Source: Thiothrix unzii
Lineage (GTDB): Bacteria > Pseudomonadota > Gammaproteobacteria > Thiotrichales > Thiotrichaceae
Assembly: GCF_017901175.1 (NCBI RefSeq)
Contig: NZ_CP072793.1
Span: 3,410,001 to 3,474,000 of the forward strand
Direction: 5' to 3'
DNA length: 64,000 nucleotides
Below are positions 26,196 through 36,219 of the stretch, piece after piece; position 1 is the first letter of the stretch, and each line of letters starts with the position of its first letter. Position numbers and translations under genes: made by a program. The notes below the pieces were generated by a model. It was not told the origin of the DNA. It was given only the letters and a program-made list of their open reading frames with translations, and searched no databases.

Positions 26196-28945
26196 GATGT
26201 TGTTGTCTCCTCCTGATTTACTGTTTGCTTGCTAGGGTCGCGTGGCAAGTAAAAGCTAAAACACGCACCCTCTCCCGGTGCTGATTCCAGCCATAACCGC
26301 CCCCCAAAATGTTCCACAATCTGCCGACTGATCGGCAAACCTAATCCGGTGCCTTGGATGGTTTGCTCCATACCGCTGACTTGCCGGAATTTTTCAAATA
26401 CTTGTGTCTGTTGTTCAACAGCAATGCCGCAGCCATTGTCCTGCACTGCCACGGTGATACCGTCGGACGTATCGTGCAGGTAAACATCAACCCGCCCGTG
26501 TTCTCGCGGAATGAATTTCAGCGCGTTTGAGAGCAAATTCAACATCACTTGCATCAAACGATCAGCATCCGCCCGCAGCGGCGGCAATGCGCCCGTGCCG
26601 TGTACCGTCAACGTCGCACCTTGTTCATGGTAACGGCTGGCAATGCTATTGACGGCTTGCGTTACCAGTGCGTGCATATCCACGTCGCTGTTATGCCATT
26701 CGGCGTGTCCGGCTTCAATTTTCGCCATGTCGAGCACTTGGTTGACTAAACGGCTCAAACGCTCGGTTTCTGCCACGATAATACCCAAAAATTGCTGGCG
26801 GTGCTCCGTCGGCATTTCCTCATCATCCAACATCATTTCCGATAATGCACGGATAGATGTCAAGGGAGTGCGTAATTCATGGGTAACAGACGACATAAAA
26901 TCGTCTTTCAAGTGATCCAAGCTCTTGAGTTGCTCATTGGCGGCGCGTAATTCAGCCGTAGCGCGTTCCAGCGAGCGCGATTTATCCTCCAGTGCCTGCG
27001 AATAGGCGCGTAATTGCGAGGCTTCTTCCAAAATACGCAACACATCGTCGAGTTCAAGGGCTTCTTCTTCCACCACCGAAGCCACCATCACCCGTGCCGA
27101 AGCACTGCCAATCGCTCCCGCCAACTGGGTTTCGACAAATTGCACCAACGACGCATCCGCTGGAATTTGCGCAATGCGTGCGACGTTAACCTGTTGCGCG
27201 TACTGCGTTAGCAGGTTTTGGGTTTTATTTTCCCCCAAAAAGCGAATCAGTAATGCTTGTAAATCGCTGACTTTGGCGCGGCCTTGCCAAAACACCGGAT
27301 TGGCCGAGGCAGTGCGCTCAAATACATCCACAAACAGCAATGCCTGACTGGTTTCTGCCGCCGACGGGCGACTACTCAGCGACACCAACACGTAAGCACT
27401 GACATTGGCAAACAAGCTCCAAAATAACGAGTGGGTTAAGTTATCCAAGCCCTGTAAGCCCAGAAACTGTTCCGGTTTGAGCCATGCCAGCCCCCACAAA
27501 CCCGCTTCCAGAAAATCTGCCGACATCCACCCTGATTTTGCCAATGACGGTAACATTAAGGTGTAAGCCCAAAACGCAAACCCCATCAGTAAACCGACTA
27601 ACACCCCGCGTCGCGTACCGTGTTTCCAATACATTCCGCCCAATACCGCCGGAGCAAATTGCGCCACCGCCGCAAAGCTGATTAACCCAATACTGACCAG
27701 TGCGTAAGCTTCCCCAGCGAGGTGGAAATACACATACCCCAGCAACAGCATTCCTAAAATCGCCACACGCCGTATCGTTAACAGCAAGCGCGTAACATCG
27801 CCATGTCCGGCAAAATGTGCGGTACGTAACAGCAACGGCATTACCAAGTCATTACACACCATCGTCGACACCGCAATGGCCTCCACAATCACCATCCCGG
27901 TAGCCGCCGACAGGCCACCGACAAACACGAACAAAGCCAAACCGGTTTCGCCCTGCGCTAACGGTAATGACAAGACAAAGAATTCGGGGTTGGTTTGCCC
28001 CGCGCCAAAATACAGCAAGCCGCCCAATGCAATCGGTAGCACAAATAAGTTAATCAGCAGCAAATACAACGGAAACACCCAAACCGCGCGTTTGAGGTGA
28101 CGCTCATCCACATTTTCCACCACCATTACCTGAAATTGGCGCGGCAAAAAAATGACTGAAAGCATCGCGAGTAGGGTGAGTGCAAACCATTGCGGGTAAG
28201 CAAAGCTTTTACCCTGATCAAATTGCAGCAAGGCTGCTAAGTCTGGCTTAGCCATTGCCTGCGCAAAAATATCTGTTACCCCGTTAAACAAGCCGTAAGT
28301 GACGAATAATCCCACCGCCAAAAACGCCACCAGTTTCACAATGGATTCAAATGCAATCGCTGCTACCATGCCTTCGTGACGTTCGGTGCTATCTAAGTGG
28401 CGTGTGCCGAAGATAATGGTGAAACCGGCGAGTGCCAACGCAATATACAGCGTGCTATCCGCCCACCAATGCGCTGCTGGCAAGACTTGCGCCCCGCTCG
28501 GCGTGGTTAAGAGCGCGTAACCGCTGGCAATCGCTTTCAATTGCAACGCCATGTACGGCACGATCCCCACCACGGTAATCAGCGTAACTAAACCGGCTAA
28601 CAACGGGCTTTTACCGTAGCGACTGCCAATAAAATCAGCGATAGAGGTAATCCGGTAGGTTTTGGCAATGCGGATCATTTTGCGCACCACAATCCAAGCC
28701 AGCACCATCGCCAACATCGGCCCCAAATAAATCGGCAAAAACCACACACCTGCGTTGGCGGCACGCCCGACACTGCCGAAATACGTCCAAGCCGTGCAAT
28801 ACACCGCCATCGACAGCGCGTAAACCCACGGGCTGGCAATAATCGAACGCCCTTGCGCGGCACGCTTATCACCAAACCATGCCACCGCGAAAAGCAGCAC
28901 TAAATACGCAAACGATGCGCCAATAACCACTGTGCTTGATAACAT
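26192..28945 (-). CDS. Sodium:solute symporter-histidine kinase fusion (CbrA-like)
   Basis: A 917-aa fusion. Residues about 1-520 form the 13-helix sodium:solute symporter (SLC5-type) domain (SPWVYALSMAVYCTAWTYFGSVG near the start). Residues about 560-660 are a linker resembling the STAC domain of CbrA-type sensors, then a coiled coil (SQALEDKSRSLERATAELRAANEQL) and the kinase core. The phosphoacceptor is His689 in THELRTPLTSI; the ATPase domain has LLSNALKFIP, DNGCGIA and GTGLGLPIS. Such proteins couple nutrient transport or binding to signalling. It begins 3 bases after the small membrane protein and is coupled to a receiver-only regulator. Confidence 0.92.
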   Translation of the reverse strand: MLSSTVVIGASFAYLVLLFAVAWFGDKRAAQGRSIIASPWVYALSMAVYCTAWTYFGSVGRAANAGVWFLPIYLGPMLAMVLAWIVVRKMIRIAKTYRITSIADFIGSRYGKSPLLAGLVTLITVVGIVPYMALQLKAIASGYALLTTPSGAQVLPAAHWWADSTLYIALALAGFTIIFGTRHLDSTERHEGMVAAIAFESIVKLVAFLAVGLFVTYGLFNGVTDIFAQAMAKPDLAALLQFDQGKSFAYPQWFALTLLAMLSVIFLPRQFQVMVVENVDERHLKRAVWVFPLYLLLINLFVLPIALGGLLYFGAGQTNPEFFVLSLPLAQGETGLALFVFVGGLSAATGMVIVEAIAVSTMVCNDLVMPLLLRTAHFAGHGDVTRLLLTIRRVAILGMLLLGYVYFHLAGEAYALVSIGLISFAAVAQFAPAVLGGMYWKHGTRRGVLVGLLMGFAFWAYTLMLPSLAKSGWMSADFLEAGLWGLAWLKPEQFLGLQGLDNLTHSLFWSLFANVSAYVLVSLSSRPSAAETSQALLFVDVFERTASANPVFWQGRAKVSDLQALLIRFLGENKTQNLLTQYAQQVNVARIAQIPADASLVQFVETQLAGAIGSASARVMVASVVEEEALELDDVLRILEEASQLRAYSQALEDKSRSLERATAELRAANEQLKSLDHLKDDFMSSVTHELRTPLTSIRALSEMMLDDEEMPTEHRQQFLGIIVAETERLSRLVNQVLDMAKIEAGHAEWHNSDVDMHALVTQAVNSIASRYHEQGATLTVHGTGALPPLRADADRLMQVMLNLLSNALKFIPREHGRVDVYLHDTSDGITVAVQDNGCGIAVEQQTQVFEKFRQVSGMEQTIQGTGLGLPISRQIVEHFGGRLWLESAPGEGACFSFYLPRDPSKQTVNQEETTTS

Positions 28946-28948
28946 TGC

Positions 28949-29152
28949 TTACCTGCCGTGTTCGTGGGTTTCCATTAACCATGCCAGCACGATGATCAAC
29001 ACCGCCCAAATCAGGAATAAACCCGCCGGAAACAGCGGAATTCCCCATAACATCGCCTGATGATCCCACAGTGCCAGCAACGGAAAATTCAACGCAGCCC
29101 AGCCGAGAATAAATAACGCGAGCAAGCGTTCCGAGTGAATACCTTTAAGCAT
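28949..29152 (-). CDS. Small two-helix membrane protein upstream of the symporter-kinase
   Basis: A 67-aa protein with two hydrophobic helices (about residues 9-30 and 34-59: LLALFILGWAALNFPLLAL and LFPAGLFLIWAVLIIVLAW) ending in a charged tail. Its stop is 3 bases from the start of the symporter-kinase gene. Small membrane partners encoded just ahead of sodium:solute symporters are well known (DUF485, DUF4212, DUF3311 types), and this has the same layout, so it is probably a subunit or stabiliser of the transporter-sensor. Family membership not certain. Confidence 0.7.
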   Translation of the reverse strand: MLKGIHSERLLALFILGWAALNFPLLALWDHQAMLWGIPLFPAGLFLIWAVLIIVLAWLMETHEHGR

Positions 29153-29157
29153 GGGGT

Positions 29158-29204
29158 GTTACTGCCTTTTTCGCCAAATACAGTGTCCATCATAGGGCAG
29201 TAAC
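29158..29204. promoter_or_regulatory. 9-bp inverted repeat ahead of the symporter-kinase operon
   Basis: GTTACTGCC (29158-29166) is exactly mirrored by GGCAGTAAC (29196-29204). It starts 6 bases upstream of the small membrane protein start (transcribed leftward), so it covers the leader and probably the promoter. It may be an operator or a leader hairpin. Confidence 0.4.
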
Positions 29205-29276
29205 GTAATGAACCCTATACAAAAAGGTCAAGCAAGCGATAAACTGGTGGGTTACTCCCGCTGGTATTCCCTAGGG

Positions 29277-29305
29277 TTGACCTTAAGGATAATCCGGCTT
29301 AATGT
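29277..29305 (+). promoter_or_regulatory. Candidate sigma-70 promoter for rpoZ-spoT-ridA
   Basis: TTGACC (29277-29282) and TAATGT (29300-29305) are separated by 17 bases, giving a reasonable housekeeping promoter 31 bases upstream of the rpoZ start. The leader would be about 24 bases. Assigned by pattern and position only. Confidence 0.5.
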
Positions 29306-29335
29306 AATCCCATTAAATTTTGGAAATAGAACACT

Positions 29336-29551
29336 ATGGCACGTATTACCGTTGAAGACTGCCTCGCGCACGTCGATAACAATTTTGCATTGGTCTTGAA
29401 AGCAGCGAAACGCGCACGCGACATTTCCCACGGTGCACAACCCTTGGTTCCTGAAGAAGGTGATAAACCCACAGTGGTTGCCTTGCGTGAAATCGCCGAA
29501 GGTTTGCTAAACCCGAAACCAGTGGTCGTCACACTGCCTGATCAGGATTAA
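29336..29551 (+). CDS. rpoZ: RNA polymerase omega subunit
   Basis: The omega subunit (71 aa) helps assemble RNA polymerase and contributes to one ppGpp-binding site in Proteobacteria. The conserved N-terminus [10 protein letters not shown] followed by [15 protein letters not shown] and the [13 protein letters not shown] helix are all present. The C-terminal tail is short, giving a length slightly below that of E. coli. It lies 41 bases upstream of spoT, the usual rpoZ-spoT neighbourhood. Confidence 0.96.
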   Translation: MARITVEDCLAHVDNNFALVLKAAKRARDISHGAQPLVPEEGDKPTVVALREIAEGLLNPKPVVVTLPDQD

Positions 29552-29592
29552 ACCATAGGCCGCTGGCGGTAAAGCCGGGTGAGGAGGGGTGA

Positions 29593-31752
29593 ATGAATAT
29601 ATTCCGCGCCCAAGACCTGATGCGTTTGATTGAACGCTACATGGACGAGGCCAGTGTGCGCAAAGTTTACGATGCGTTCTTGTTGGCGGCTGATGCTCAC
29701 GATGGGGTTTTCCGCAAAGATGGCATCACGCCTTATATCGCTCACCCGATAGAAGTGGCGCATATCCTTGCTGATTTGCACCTCGACGCGGATACCTTGT
29801 GTGCCGCGCTGTTGCACGATGTGTTGGAGGACACCCACTACCAACACGCCGATTTAAGCCAGCCGTTTGGGAAAGCGGTTGCCGATTTGGTCGATGGTGT
29901 GACCAAACTCGAAAAAGACGAAGTGTTGACCACCAAGCACGCTGTCACCATTGCCAGTTACCGTAAAATGATGCACGCCATGACCGATGATTTTCGGGTG
30001 GTGCTGATTAAATTAGCCGATCGTCTGCACAATATGAGCACGCTCGATAATATGAAGCCGGATGCACGGCGACGTATTGCAGACGAAACTTTTGCCAAAT
30101 ACATTCCGCTTGCCCGCCGTTTCGGGATGAATGAAATCCGCCGTCAGTTACAGCAATACGCTTTCAAAAGTTTGTATCCTTGGCGGAGTCAGGTATTAGA
30201 ACACGCCCTCGAAACCTATTTGGATGCGCACGAGCAAGAGCACGAAACTATTGTGCAGCAAGTGACTGACACGCTGGCAGTTTCGATTCCCAATGTTTCG
30301 GTGTTTATGTGGGATAAGAACCTGTTCCGCATGTACGAGCAATGCAAGCGTGAAGGCATGACCTTCCATCAGCAGTGCGGTTTGCTGGAAATCCGGGTGT
30401 TGGTGCGTGAGCGTAACGAGTGTTACCGCGCGTTAGGGATTTTGCACGAGTTGTATCGCCCACGCTTGGGGACGCTGAATGATTTTATTGCGACACCGAA
30501 AGGCGGTTACGGTTTTCAGGCGTTGCAAACCACGGTGATTACCAGTGCGCATCAATCGGTGCGTTTCCAGATTCAAACTCGCGATATGTTTCAGGTGGCG
30601 CAATACGGTTTGGCGGCGCAATGGCGTTACCCGGATATGCGCACGACCGGTAAGGCCGAATACACCCAAGCGGTATTGGGGCGGTGGTTGGCGCAAGTGA
30701 AAGAGCTGGAAAGCCAAGCCGATAACCCCGATGAGTTTTACGAAGACATGCAGGCGGATTTATTCCACGCTGAAGTGTATGCGTATACCCCGCGCGGTGA
30801 TGTGAAAGATTTCCCCAAAGGTGCGACCTTGGTGGATTTTGCTTACGCCGTACATACCCAAGTGGGGCATCATTGCATCAGCGCGAAAGTCGACGGCATG
30901 GAACGCCCGTTACATACCCGTATTCCGCACATGGCAGTGGTGGAAATTATTACTGATCCTGCCGCTTCGCCCCAGCCATCTTGGTTAAATTTCGTGGTGA
31001 CGGGGCGGGCGAAATCGTATATCCGCACTTGGTTACGCTTACAAACTGCCGAGGCGCAACAATCGTTGGGGCAGGAACGCTTAATCAGTGTGTTACGAGG
31101 GCGCGGTTGCGATTTAACCAGTTTGGAACCAGAGCGTCTTGAAGCCACCCTGAAAGCATCCGGCTATGAAACGATTGAAGCCCTTTACCAAGCGATTGGG
31201 CGCGGCGATGAATGTTCCAAATTGCTCTCGGAACGCTTACTGGGCAATTTGAAAGGCGCGGATACTAAGCAAGATACGCCGTTGCTGATCAAAGGAACCA
31301 CCGGTTTAGCGATTAAATTTGCGGCGTGTTGTTTGCCCTTACCCCCCGAAAACATTCTGGCGCGGCAACACCAGCAGCACGGTCTGGAAATTCACCGTGC
31401 AGATTGCCCGCATATTCATCATTTGCAACAAGGCGACTCACTGTTTTCGGTAGCTTGGGCGCAAGATATGGTGGATAAAAAGTTTTCGGCGGGGATTGTG
31501 ATTGACGTGCGCGATGTGCGCGGCATGTTACACAATATCACCAAAAGTTTAGCTGACATGGACGTAAATATTGAAGACCTGAACATCACCGGGGCGGGTC
31601 AAGTCAAACAAGATACCCTAATCATTCAAGTTAACGATCTTGAGCATTTACAAGAGGTCATGCGTCAGCTAAAACACATCCCTAATGTTTTAAATGTTTC
31701 ACGGTTGACGAAAAAGGATTCCCATGAGCCGCATCATCATTTCCACGACTGA
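29593..31752 (+). CDS. spoT: SpoT/RelA-family (p)ppGpp hydrolase with degenerate synthetase domain
   Basis: A 719-aa long RSH protein. The HD hydrolase domain (about residues 20-190) is intact: [17 protein letters not shown] (His75, Asp76, Glu79, Asp80) and KLADRLHNM. The synthetase domain (about 225-350) lacks key residues. The aspartate that begins the usual D-xx-AxR strand is Gly263; the usual EVQIRT reads RFQIQT with Arg324 for the catalytic glutamate; the usual GYQSLHT reads YGFQALQT; and GREK reads MWDK. TGS (about 385-450) and C-terminal ACT (about 640-715) domains remain. It probably degrades but does not make (p)ppGpp. It overlaps ridA by 29 bases. Confidence 0.93.
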   Translation: MNIFRAQDLMRLIERYMDEASVRKVYDAFLLAADAHDGVFRKDGITPYIAHPIEVAHILADLHLDADTLCAALLHDVLEDTHYQHADLSQPFGKAVADLVDGVTKLEKDEVLTTKHAVTIASYRKMMHAMTDDFRVVLIKLADRLHNMSTLDNMKPDARRRIADETFAKYIPLARRFGMNEIRRQLQQYAFKSLYPWRSQVLEHALETYLDAHEQEHETIVQQVTDTLAVSIPNVSVFMWDKNLFRMYEQCKREGMTFHQQCGLLEIRVLVRERNECYRALGILHELYRPRLGTLNDFIATPKGGYGFQALQTTVITSAHQSVRFQIQTRDMFQVAQYGLAAQWRYPDMRTTGKAEYTQAVLGRWLAQVKELESQADNPDEFYEDMQADLFHAEVYAYTPRGDVKDFPKGATLVDFAYAVHTQVGHHCISAKVDGMERPLHTRIPHMAVVEIITDPAASPQPSWLNFVVTGRAKSYIRTWLRLQTAEAQQSLGQERLISVLRGRGCDLTSLEPERLEATLKASGYETIEALYQAIGRGDECSKLLSERLLGNLKGADTKQDTPLLIKGTTGLAIKFAACCLPLPPENILARQHQQHGLEIHRADCPHIHHLQQGDSLFSVAWAQDMVDKKFSAGIVIDVRDVRGMLHNITKSLADMDVNIEDLNITGAGQVKQDTLIIQVNDLEHLQEVMRQLKHIPNVLNVSRLTKKDSHEPHHHFHD

Positions 31753-32110
31753 CGCACCGCAAGCCATTGGCACGTATTCGCAAGCTGTTCGCGCGGGCGA
31801 TACCGTTTACCTTTCCGGGCAGATTCCCTTGGTTCCCGCTACGATGCAAATGGTGGAAGGCGATATTGCTGCGCAAGTGCGCCAAGTGTTTAGCAACTTA
31901 GCGGCAGTGGCAGCGGCGGCGGGCGGGTCGTTAAACGATTGCGTGAAAGTGCATGTGTTCCTCACTGATTTGGTGAATTTCCCAGTGGTTAATGAAGTCA
32001 TGGCGGAGTTTTTCACCGAACCTTACCCCGCACGGGCGGCGATTGGCGTAGCAGCGTTACCGCGTGGCGCACAAGTCGAAGTTGATGCCATTATGGTATT
32101 GAATTCCTGA
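31724..32110 (+). CDS. ridA: RidA-family enamine/imine deaminase
   Basis: A 128-aa RidA (YjgF/YER057c/UK114) protein that hydrolyses reactive enamine and imine intermediates such as those from threonine dehydratase. The signature is present: [20 protein letters not shown], the Arg of [23 protein letters not shown], and an [12 protein letters not shown] strand. Full length. It starts 29 bases inside the spoT end and belongs to that transcript, a common order in beta- and gammaproteobacteria. Confidence 0.95.
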   Translation: MSRIIISTTDAPQAIGTYSQAVRAGDTVYLSGQIPLVPATMQMVEGDIAAQVRQVFSNLAAVAAAAGGSLNDCVKVHVFLTDLVNFPVVNEVMAEFFTEPYPARAAIGVAALPRGAQVEVDAIMVLNS

Positions 32111-32113
32111 TTG

Positions 32114-32153
32114 ACCCCTCACCCCAGCCCTTCTCCCTCAAGGGGCGAGGGGT
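32114..32153. repeat. REP-like palindromic intergenic element
   Basis: ACCCCTC (32114-32120) mirrors GAGGGGT (32147-32153), with an inner GCCCTT/AAGGGGC pair at 32127-32132 and 32140-32146. The left part (CCCTCACCCCA) also occurs at the end of ntrY near 8830, so this may be a dispersed repeat. It fills most of the gap between ridA and ppx and could form a transcript hairpin. Confidence 0.5.
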
Positions 32154-32167
32154 AAGAGTCTTGTGCT

Positions 32168-33652
32168 ATGCGTAAATTAGCGGCGATTGATTTAGGTTCC
32201 AATAGCTTTCACATGATTGTGGTGCAAATCGACGATCACGGGCAGCTTACGGTATTGGATCGCTTGCGTGAGTCGGTGCGGCTTGGCGGTGGTTTGGACG
32301 CGAAAGGCAATCTCACCAAAGAAGCGCAGCAACGCGCCCTTGGGTGTTTGCAGCGTTTTGGGGAGCGGTTGCGCGATTTCCCTTCTGATCAGGTGGCAGC
32401 AGTTGGCACGAATACGTTGCGTCAAACCAAAAATGCTCGCGAATTTCTGGTGTTGGCGGAAGCGGCATTGGGGCATCCGATTGCGATTATCAGTGGGCGT
32501 GAAGAAGCGCGGTTGATTTACGTAGGGGTGGCGCATTCACTGGCGCAGGAACAACCGGGTAAGCGGTTCGTAATGGACATCGGCGGCGGCAGCACTGAGT
32601 TAATCATTGGGCAGGGGTTTGAGCCATTGCACCTTGAAAGCTTACGCATGGGGTGTGTTACCAGCAGCCAGCGATTTTTCCCCGATGGTAACTTAGCCAA
32701 AAGTTGCTGGGAAAAAGCCTTAACCGCTGCACATTTAGAGCTAATGCCGATTAAAGCCAGCTATCGCGAAATTGGCTGGGAATCCGCCACGGGTGCGTCG
32801 GGGACGATTCGCGCGGTGAAAAAGGTGATTCAGCAAACCGGATTAGCACCTTACGGCATTACGTTGGACAATTTGCAGCGGTTACGCGGCATGATGACTG
32901 AGGCAGGGCATGTGGATAAGCTCAAATTGCCCGGTTTGAGTGATGAGCGCAAGCCAGTGTTTGCCGGTGGTCTGGCAATTTTGATTGCGGTATTTGAGGC
33001 GTTAAAAATTCGCCGGATGTTTGTGTCAGACGGAGCCTTGCGCGAAGGTTTGGTGTATGACCGTCTCGACCGTTACCAGCATGAAGATTTACGTGAGAAA
33101 ACCGTGCGTGGGTTCCAACAGCGTTTTCAGGTGAATCTGGCGCAGGCGGAATTTGTGCATAAAACGGCGCATAAATTGTTTAATCGTTGCCGCGATGAAT
33201 GGAAATTGCCGGAGCATCTCGATACCTTGCTGGGCTGGGCGGCGGATTTGCACGAATTGGGTTTGGCGATTGCGCACAGCAGTTATCACAAGCACGGTGG
33301 GTATTTGTTGGAAAATGCCGATTTATTGGGATTTTCCAGCGAAGAACAACGCTGGTTAAGCGTATTGGTGCGCACCCATCGCCAGAAACTTTCCCCGAAA
33401 CTGTTTGAAGTGGTGGATGCAGGGCAGCGTCAGGCGGCGTTGTACCTCAGTGTGCTCTTGCGGCTTGCGGTATTATTACACCGTTCGCACAACGAACACG
33501 CGCCGCGCATTGAGCGCATTAAGCCGGGTAAAAATCGCTTGGAATTGCGCTTTACCGAAACCGACTTAGCCGGAAAACGCCCGTTGTTGTTGGCTGACCT
33601 TGAGCGCGAACAGGCGTTTTTGGCGGCGGTGGATTTTACCCTGTCGTTTTAA
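32168..33652 (+). CDS. ppx: Exopolyphosphatase / pppGpp phosphatase (Ppx/GppA)
   Basis: A 494-aa Ppx/GppA-family enzyme that shortens polyphosphate or converts pppGpp to ppGpp. The ASKHA-fold phosphate motifs are [18 protein letters not shown] at the N-terminus and [15 protein letters not shown] at about residue 136-150; the C-terminal half (about 310-494) is the HD-like domain with [23 protein letters not shown]. Length fits a Ppx with the HD domain. The two activities cannot be separated from sequence. It ends overlapping the convergent DUF808 stop. Confidence 0.92.
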   Translation: MRKLAAIDLGSNSFHMIVVQIDDHGQLTVLDRLRESVRLGGGLDAKGNLTKEAQQRALGCLQRFGERLRDFPSDQVAAVGTNTLRQTKNAREFLVLAEAALGHPIAIISGREEARLIYVGVAHSLAQEQPGKRFVMDIGGGSTELIIGQGFEPLHLESLRMGCVTSSQRFFPDGNLAKSCWEKALTAAHLELMPIKASYREIGWESATGASGTIRAVKKVIQQTGLAPYGITLDNLQRLRGMMTEAGHVDKLKLPGLSDERKPVFAGGLAILIAVFEALKIRRMFVSDGALREGLVYDRLDRYQHEDLREKTVRGFQQRFQVNLAQAEFVHKTAHKLFNRCRDEWKLPEHLDTLLGWAADLHELGLAIAHSSYHKHGGYLLENADLLGFSSEEQRWLSVLVRTHRQKLSPKLFEVVDAGQRQAALYLSVLLRLAVLLHRSHNEHAPRIERIKPGKNRLELRFTETDLAGKRPLLLADLEREQAFLAAVDFTLSF

Positions 33653-34593
33653 GCGGCTTGCCGAAAGTGGCCAACCAACTTGGTGGCGGGGGCAACAATC
33701 AGCAGTACCAAAGCCCCTGCGATTACGCCAAACAAGCCGTTCAGAATCGTTGGGGTAATGGCTGCTAACACGCCGCCGACCCAGCCGACCTGATGCACAA
33801 AGTTTTCCGCACCGTGCAGGACATCATGTGAGTGCGGAATGCCGTGCAGCAAAATCCCGCCGCCGACGAGGAACATCGCGGCAGTTCCCACCACTGACAA
33901 AGTTTTCATTAACCAAGGTGCGAACCACAAAATGCCGCGTCCTAACGCTAGGCGTAAACCGGTAGCTTTGTCTTTAATCAGGTGAAAGCCGAGGTCGTCG
34001 AGTTTGACAATGCCCGCGACTAGGCCGTACACACCGATGGTCATTACGATGGCAATGGCTGCTAAAGCCAACACTTGTTGTAGGAACGGCATTTTTTCCA
34101 CCACGCCCAGCGCAATCACAATGATTTCCGCCGACAACACGAAATCGGTACGAATCGCGCCTTTAATTTTATCCTGCTCAAACGTCACCATGTCGATGTC
34201 AGGGTTGTGTGCCACGGCGAGCAACTCAGCATCTTCGGCGTGTTCTTGCGCATCGCTGTGGGTGAGCTTGTGGTAGATTTTCTCGAAACCCTCGAAGCAC
34301 AAATACGCCCCGCCCAACATTAATAACGGGGTGATTAACCAAGGTGCAATCGCACTGATCAACAATGCCGCAGGCACTAAAATTAATTTATTAACGAACG
34401 AGCCTTTCGCCACCGCCCACACCACGGGCAATTCGCGTTCGGCTTGCACGCCTGCTACTTGTTGCGCGTTCAACGCAAGGTCATCACCCAGTACCCCGGC
34501 GGTTTTTTTCGCGGCTATTTTAGTCATGACAGAAACGTCATCAAGTACGGTGGTAATGTCATCGAGTAAGGCTAAAAGACTCCCGGCAGCCAT
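33649..34593 (-). CDS. DUF808 (YedI-like) inner membrane protein
   Basis: A 314-aa DUF808 family membrane protein. It begins [46 protein letters not shown], a characteristic conserved N-terminus, and has about six to seven hydrophobic segments including [23 protein letters not shown] and the C-terminal [24 protein letters not shown]. Function unknown. Stand-alone gene, convergent with ppx with overlapping stops. Confidence 0.88.
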   Translation of the reverse strand: MAAGSLLALLDDITTVLDDVSVMTKIAAKKTAGVLGDDLALNAQQVAGVQAERELPVVWAVAKGSFVNKLILVPAALLISAIAPWLITPLLMLGGAYLCFEGFEKIYHKLTHSDAQEHAEDAELLAVAHNPDIDMVTFEQDKIKGAIRTDFVLSAEIIVIALGVVEKMPFLQQVLALAAIAIVMTIGVYGLVAGIVKLDDLGFHLIKDKATGLRLALGRGILWFAPWLMKTLSVVGTAAMFLVGGGILLHGIPHSHDVLHGAENFVHQVGWVGGVLAAITPTILNGLFGVIAGALVLLIVAPATKLVGHFRQAA

Positions 34594-34678
34594 GTAAAAC
34601 TCCTGATTAGCAATGGTTTATTGGGGCGGTATGCTACACGGATGCGCTGTAGGGGTCTATCGCTAGGGTTTTGTGTAA

Positions 34679-34702
34679 ATATCGGAGTTGAACTCCAGAT
34701 AT
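34679..34702 (-). terminator. Hairpin downstream of the DUF1016 gene
   Basis: ATATC-GGAGT-TGA-ACTCC-A-GATAT forms a near-perfect 24-base stem-loop, 42 bases past the end of the leftward DUF1016 gene. A T/A-rich stretch follows on the minus strand. Probably the terminator of the vapBC-DUF1016 transcript. Confidence 0.5.
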
Positions 34703-34744
34703 TCAGCGGAAATCTTGTAACGCATTGTTTTATTATGCTTGTAT

Positions 34745-35815
34745 TCATGGTGTTGTGCGGTAAATTGCGCGTTGTTCAGCCATTGCGGTTTCGATCAGGC
34801 TGCGATCACGCTCCAGCTCCAGCCGCAATTCCTCTTCGGTCGGCAGGTACAGGCTGTATTTGCTGGCAAACAAGTGCGGGTTATCTGCCAGTTGTGAATA
34901 TTTGGCAACCGCTTGATTGCGCTCGGAACACAGCAGCAAACCCAGCGTCGGGTTGTCGCCTTCGCCACGGTATTGTTCCTCGAACACACGCACGTACATA
35001 TCCATTTGCCCCACATCCTGATGCGTCAGCTTGCCGATTTTGAGGTCAATTAGCACAAAGCATTTCAACAGGTAGTTGTAGAACACCAAGTCGACGAAGC
35101 AATCCTCGCCTTCAACCCGCAGGTGTTTTTGCCGTGCGACGAAGGCGAAGCCTTTGCCGAGTTCCATCAGGAATTGTTGGAGCTGGTCGATCAAACCCTG
35201 TTCCAGATCTTTTTCGTACAAACCCGCATCCACCTTGGCTTGCAGAAATTCCAGCACGTAAGGGTCACGGATGAAATCACGCGGGTCGGGTGGTGCTTGT
35301 TCGGCAATCAATTGCCGGGCTTCGGCAGCGACTCCCGTTTTGTGCGCATCACCGCTGGATAGCAGGCATTCGTAAAACAACGTGCTGATCTGGCGGTCAA
35401 GGGCGAGGGTGCTCCAGCCTTGGGTGATGGCTTCGTTGGCGTACCAGTCGCGGGCGGTGGGGTTTTCGACCCGCAGCAGGTGGCGGTAATGTGTCCACGT
35501 CAATTCGCCACTCACTGCGTGGCGAATTGGAAAAGTCAGGTAAAACTGGCGGAAATATTTGATGTTTGAAACGTTGAAGCCTTTGCCAAACTCCCGACTG
35601 AGCTTGTTGGACAGGTATTGCAAGGTCTGTTTGCCGTACTCTGCACGTGCTTCACCGCCTTGCTCATATTCCACGATCATGCGCCCGATTTCCCAATAGC
35701 ATTGCACCATCGCGTGATTGATGGCTGCTTGCACCTGTGTTTGTGCCGTTTGCAAGAGTTGGCGGATTTGGGCGTAGAGTTGTTCGGGCGGGGTGGCTAG
35801 TGGTGTTGTGGGCAT
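34745..35815 (-). CDS. DUF1016 (YhcG-type) PDDEXK nuclease-family protein
   Basis: A 356-aa protein of the YhcG/DUF1016 family. The N-terminal DUF1016 domain (about residues 10-150) includes NHAMVQCYWEIGRMIVEYEQGG and LSREFGKGFNVSNIKYFRQFY. The C-terminal domain carries a PDDEXK-type nuclease core (CFVDLVFYN, then FVLIDLKIGKLTHQDVGQMDMYV). Members are linked to DNA repair or defence in various genomes; the role is not settled. The start at 35815 makes TAATG with the stop of the upstream PIN toxin gene, so it seems translationally coupled to that vapBC pair. Confidence 0.88.
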   Translation of the reverse strand: MPTTPLATPPEQLYAQIRQLLQTAQTQVQAAINHAMVQCYWEIGRMIVEYEQGGEARAEYGKQTLQYLSNKLSREFGKGFNVSNIKYFRQFYLTFPIRHAVSGELTWTHYRHLLRVENPTARDWYANEAITQGWSTLALDRQISTLFYECLLSSGDAHKTGVAAEARQLIAEQAPPDPRDFIRDPYVLEFLQAKVDAGLYEKDLEQGLIDQLQQFLMELGKGFAFVARQKHLRVEGEDCFVDLVFYNYLLKCFVLIDLKIGKLTHQDVGQMDMYVRVFEEQYRGEGDNPTLGLLLCSERNQAVAKYSQLADNPHLFASKYSLYLPTEEELRLELERDRSLIETAMAEQRAIYRTTP

Positions 35816-36219
35816 TAGGTATCCTTTGAATGTTTCCAAATCACATCAACGCCATAATCAGCAAAATGCCCGTCGGCACTGAGCAGCACCAACTGATCGC
35901 ACAATGCCTGCGCAATCAGCAAGCGGTCAAACGGATCACGGTGATGGAATGGCAGGGTTTGAACCTGCTGGCAGTGACTCAGGCTGATCGGCAAAAGCTG
36001 GACAGCGTTGTCATCACACCATGTTTTCAGGTGAGCCAATGCATTGTCGTCCAGTTCAATCTTGCCGAGACTCATCTTGATAGCGAGTTCCCAGAAGCTG
36101 GCAATGCTGATGAAAAGGGCATTGTTTTCGTCTTCGCAGATGGCTGCGACGGTGGCTGGCAGTTTGTCAGGGCTGTCAACCACCCATAGCAGGGTATGGG
36201 TATCCAATAATGCCCTCAT
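35815..36219 (-). CDS. VapC-type PIN-domain toxin
   Basis: A 134-aa PIN toxin of the type beginning MRALLDTHTLLWVVD (Asp6), with Glu in SFWELAIKMSLGK, Asp in RDPFDRLLIAQAL and Asp in LLSADGHFADY. All four acidic positions are present, so it should be an active ribonuclease. It overlaps its antitoxin gene by 4 bases and the DUF1016 gene by 1 base, forming a three-gene unit. Confidence 0.92.
   Translation of the reverse strand: MRALLDTHTLLWVVDSPDKLPATVAAICEDENNALFISIASFWELAIKMSLGKIELDDNALAHLKTWCDDNAVQLLPISLSHCQQVQTLPFHHRDPFDRLLIAQALCDQLVLLSADGHFADYGVDVIWKHSKDT

Noticed and set aside
34621-34744. Intergenic region considered for a small RNA or tRNA
   Set aside because: Only the 24-base hairpin at 34679-34702 is structured; no cloverleaf or conserved tRNA boxes. 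The same holds for the other gaps in the window.
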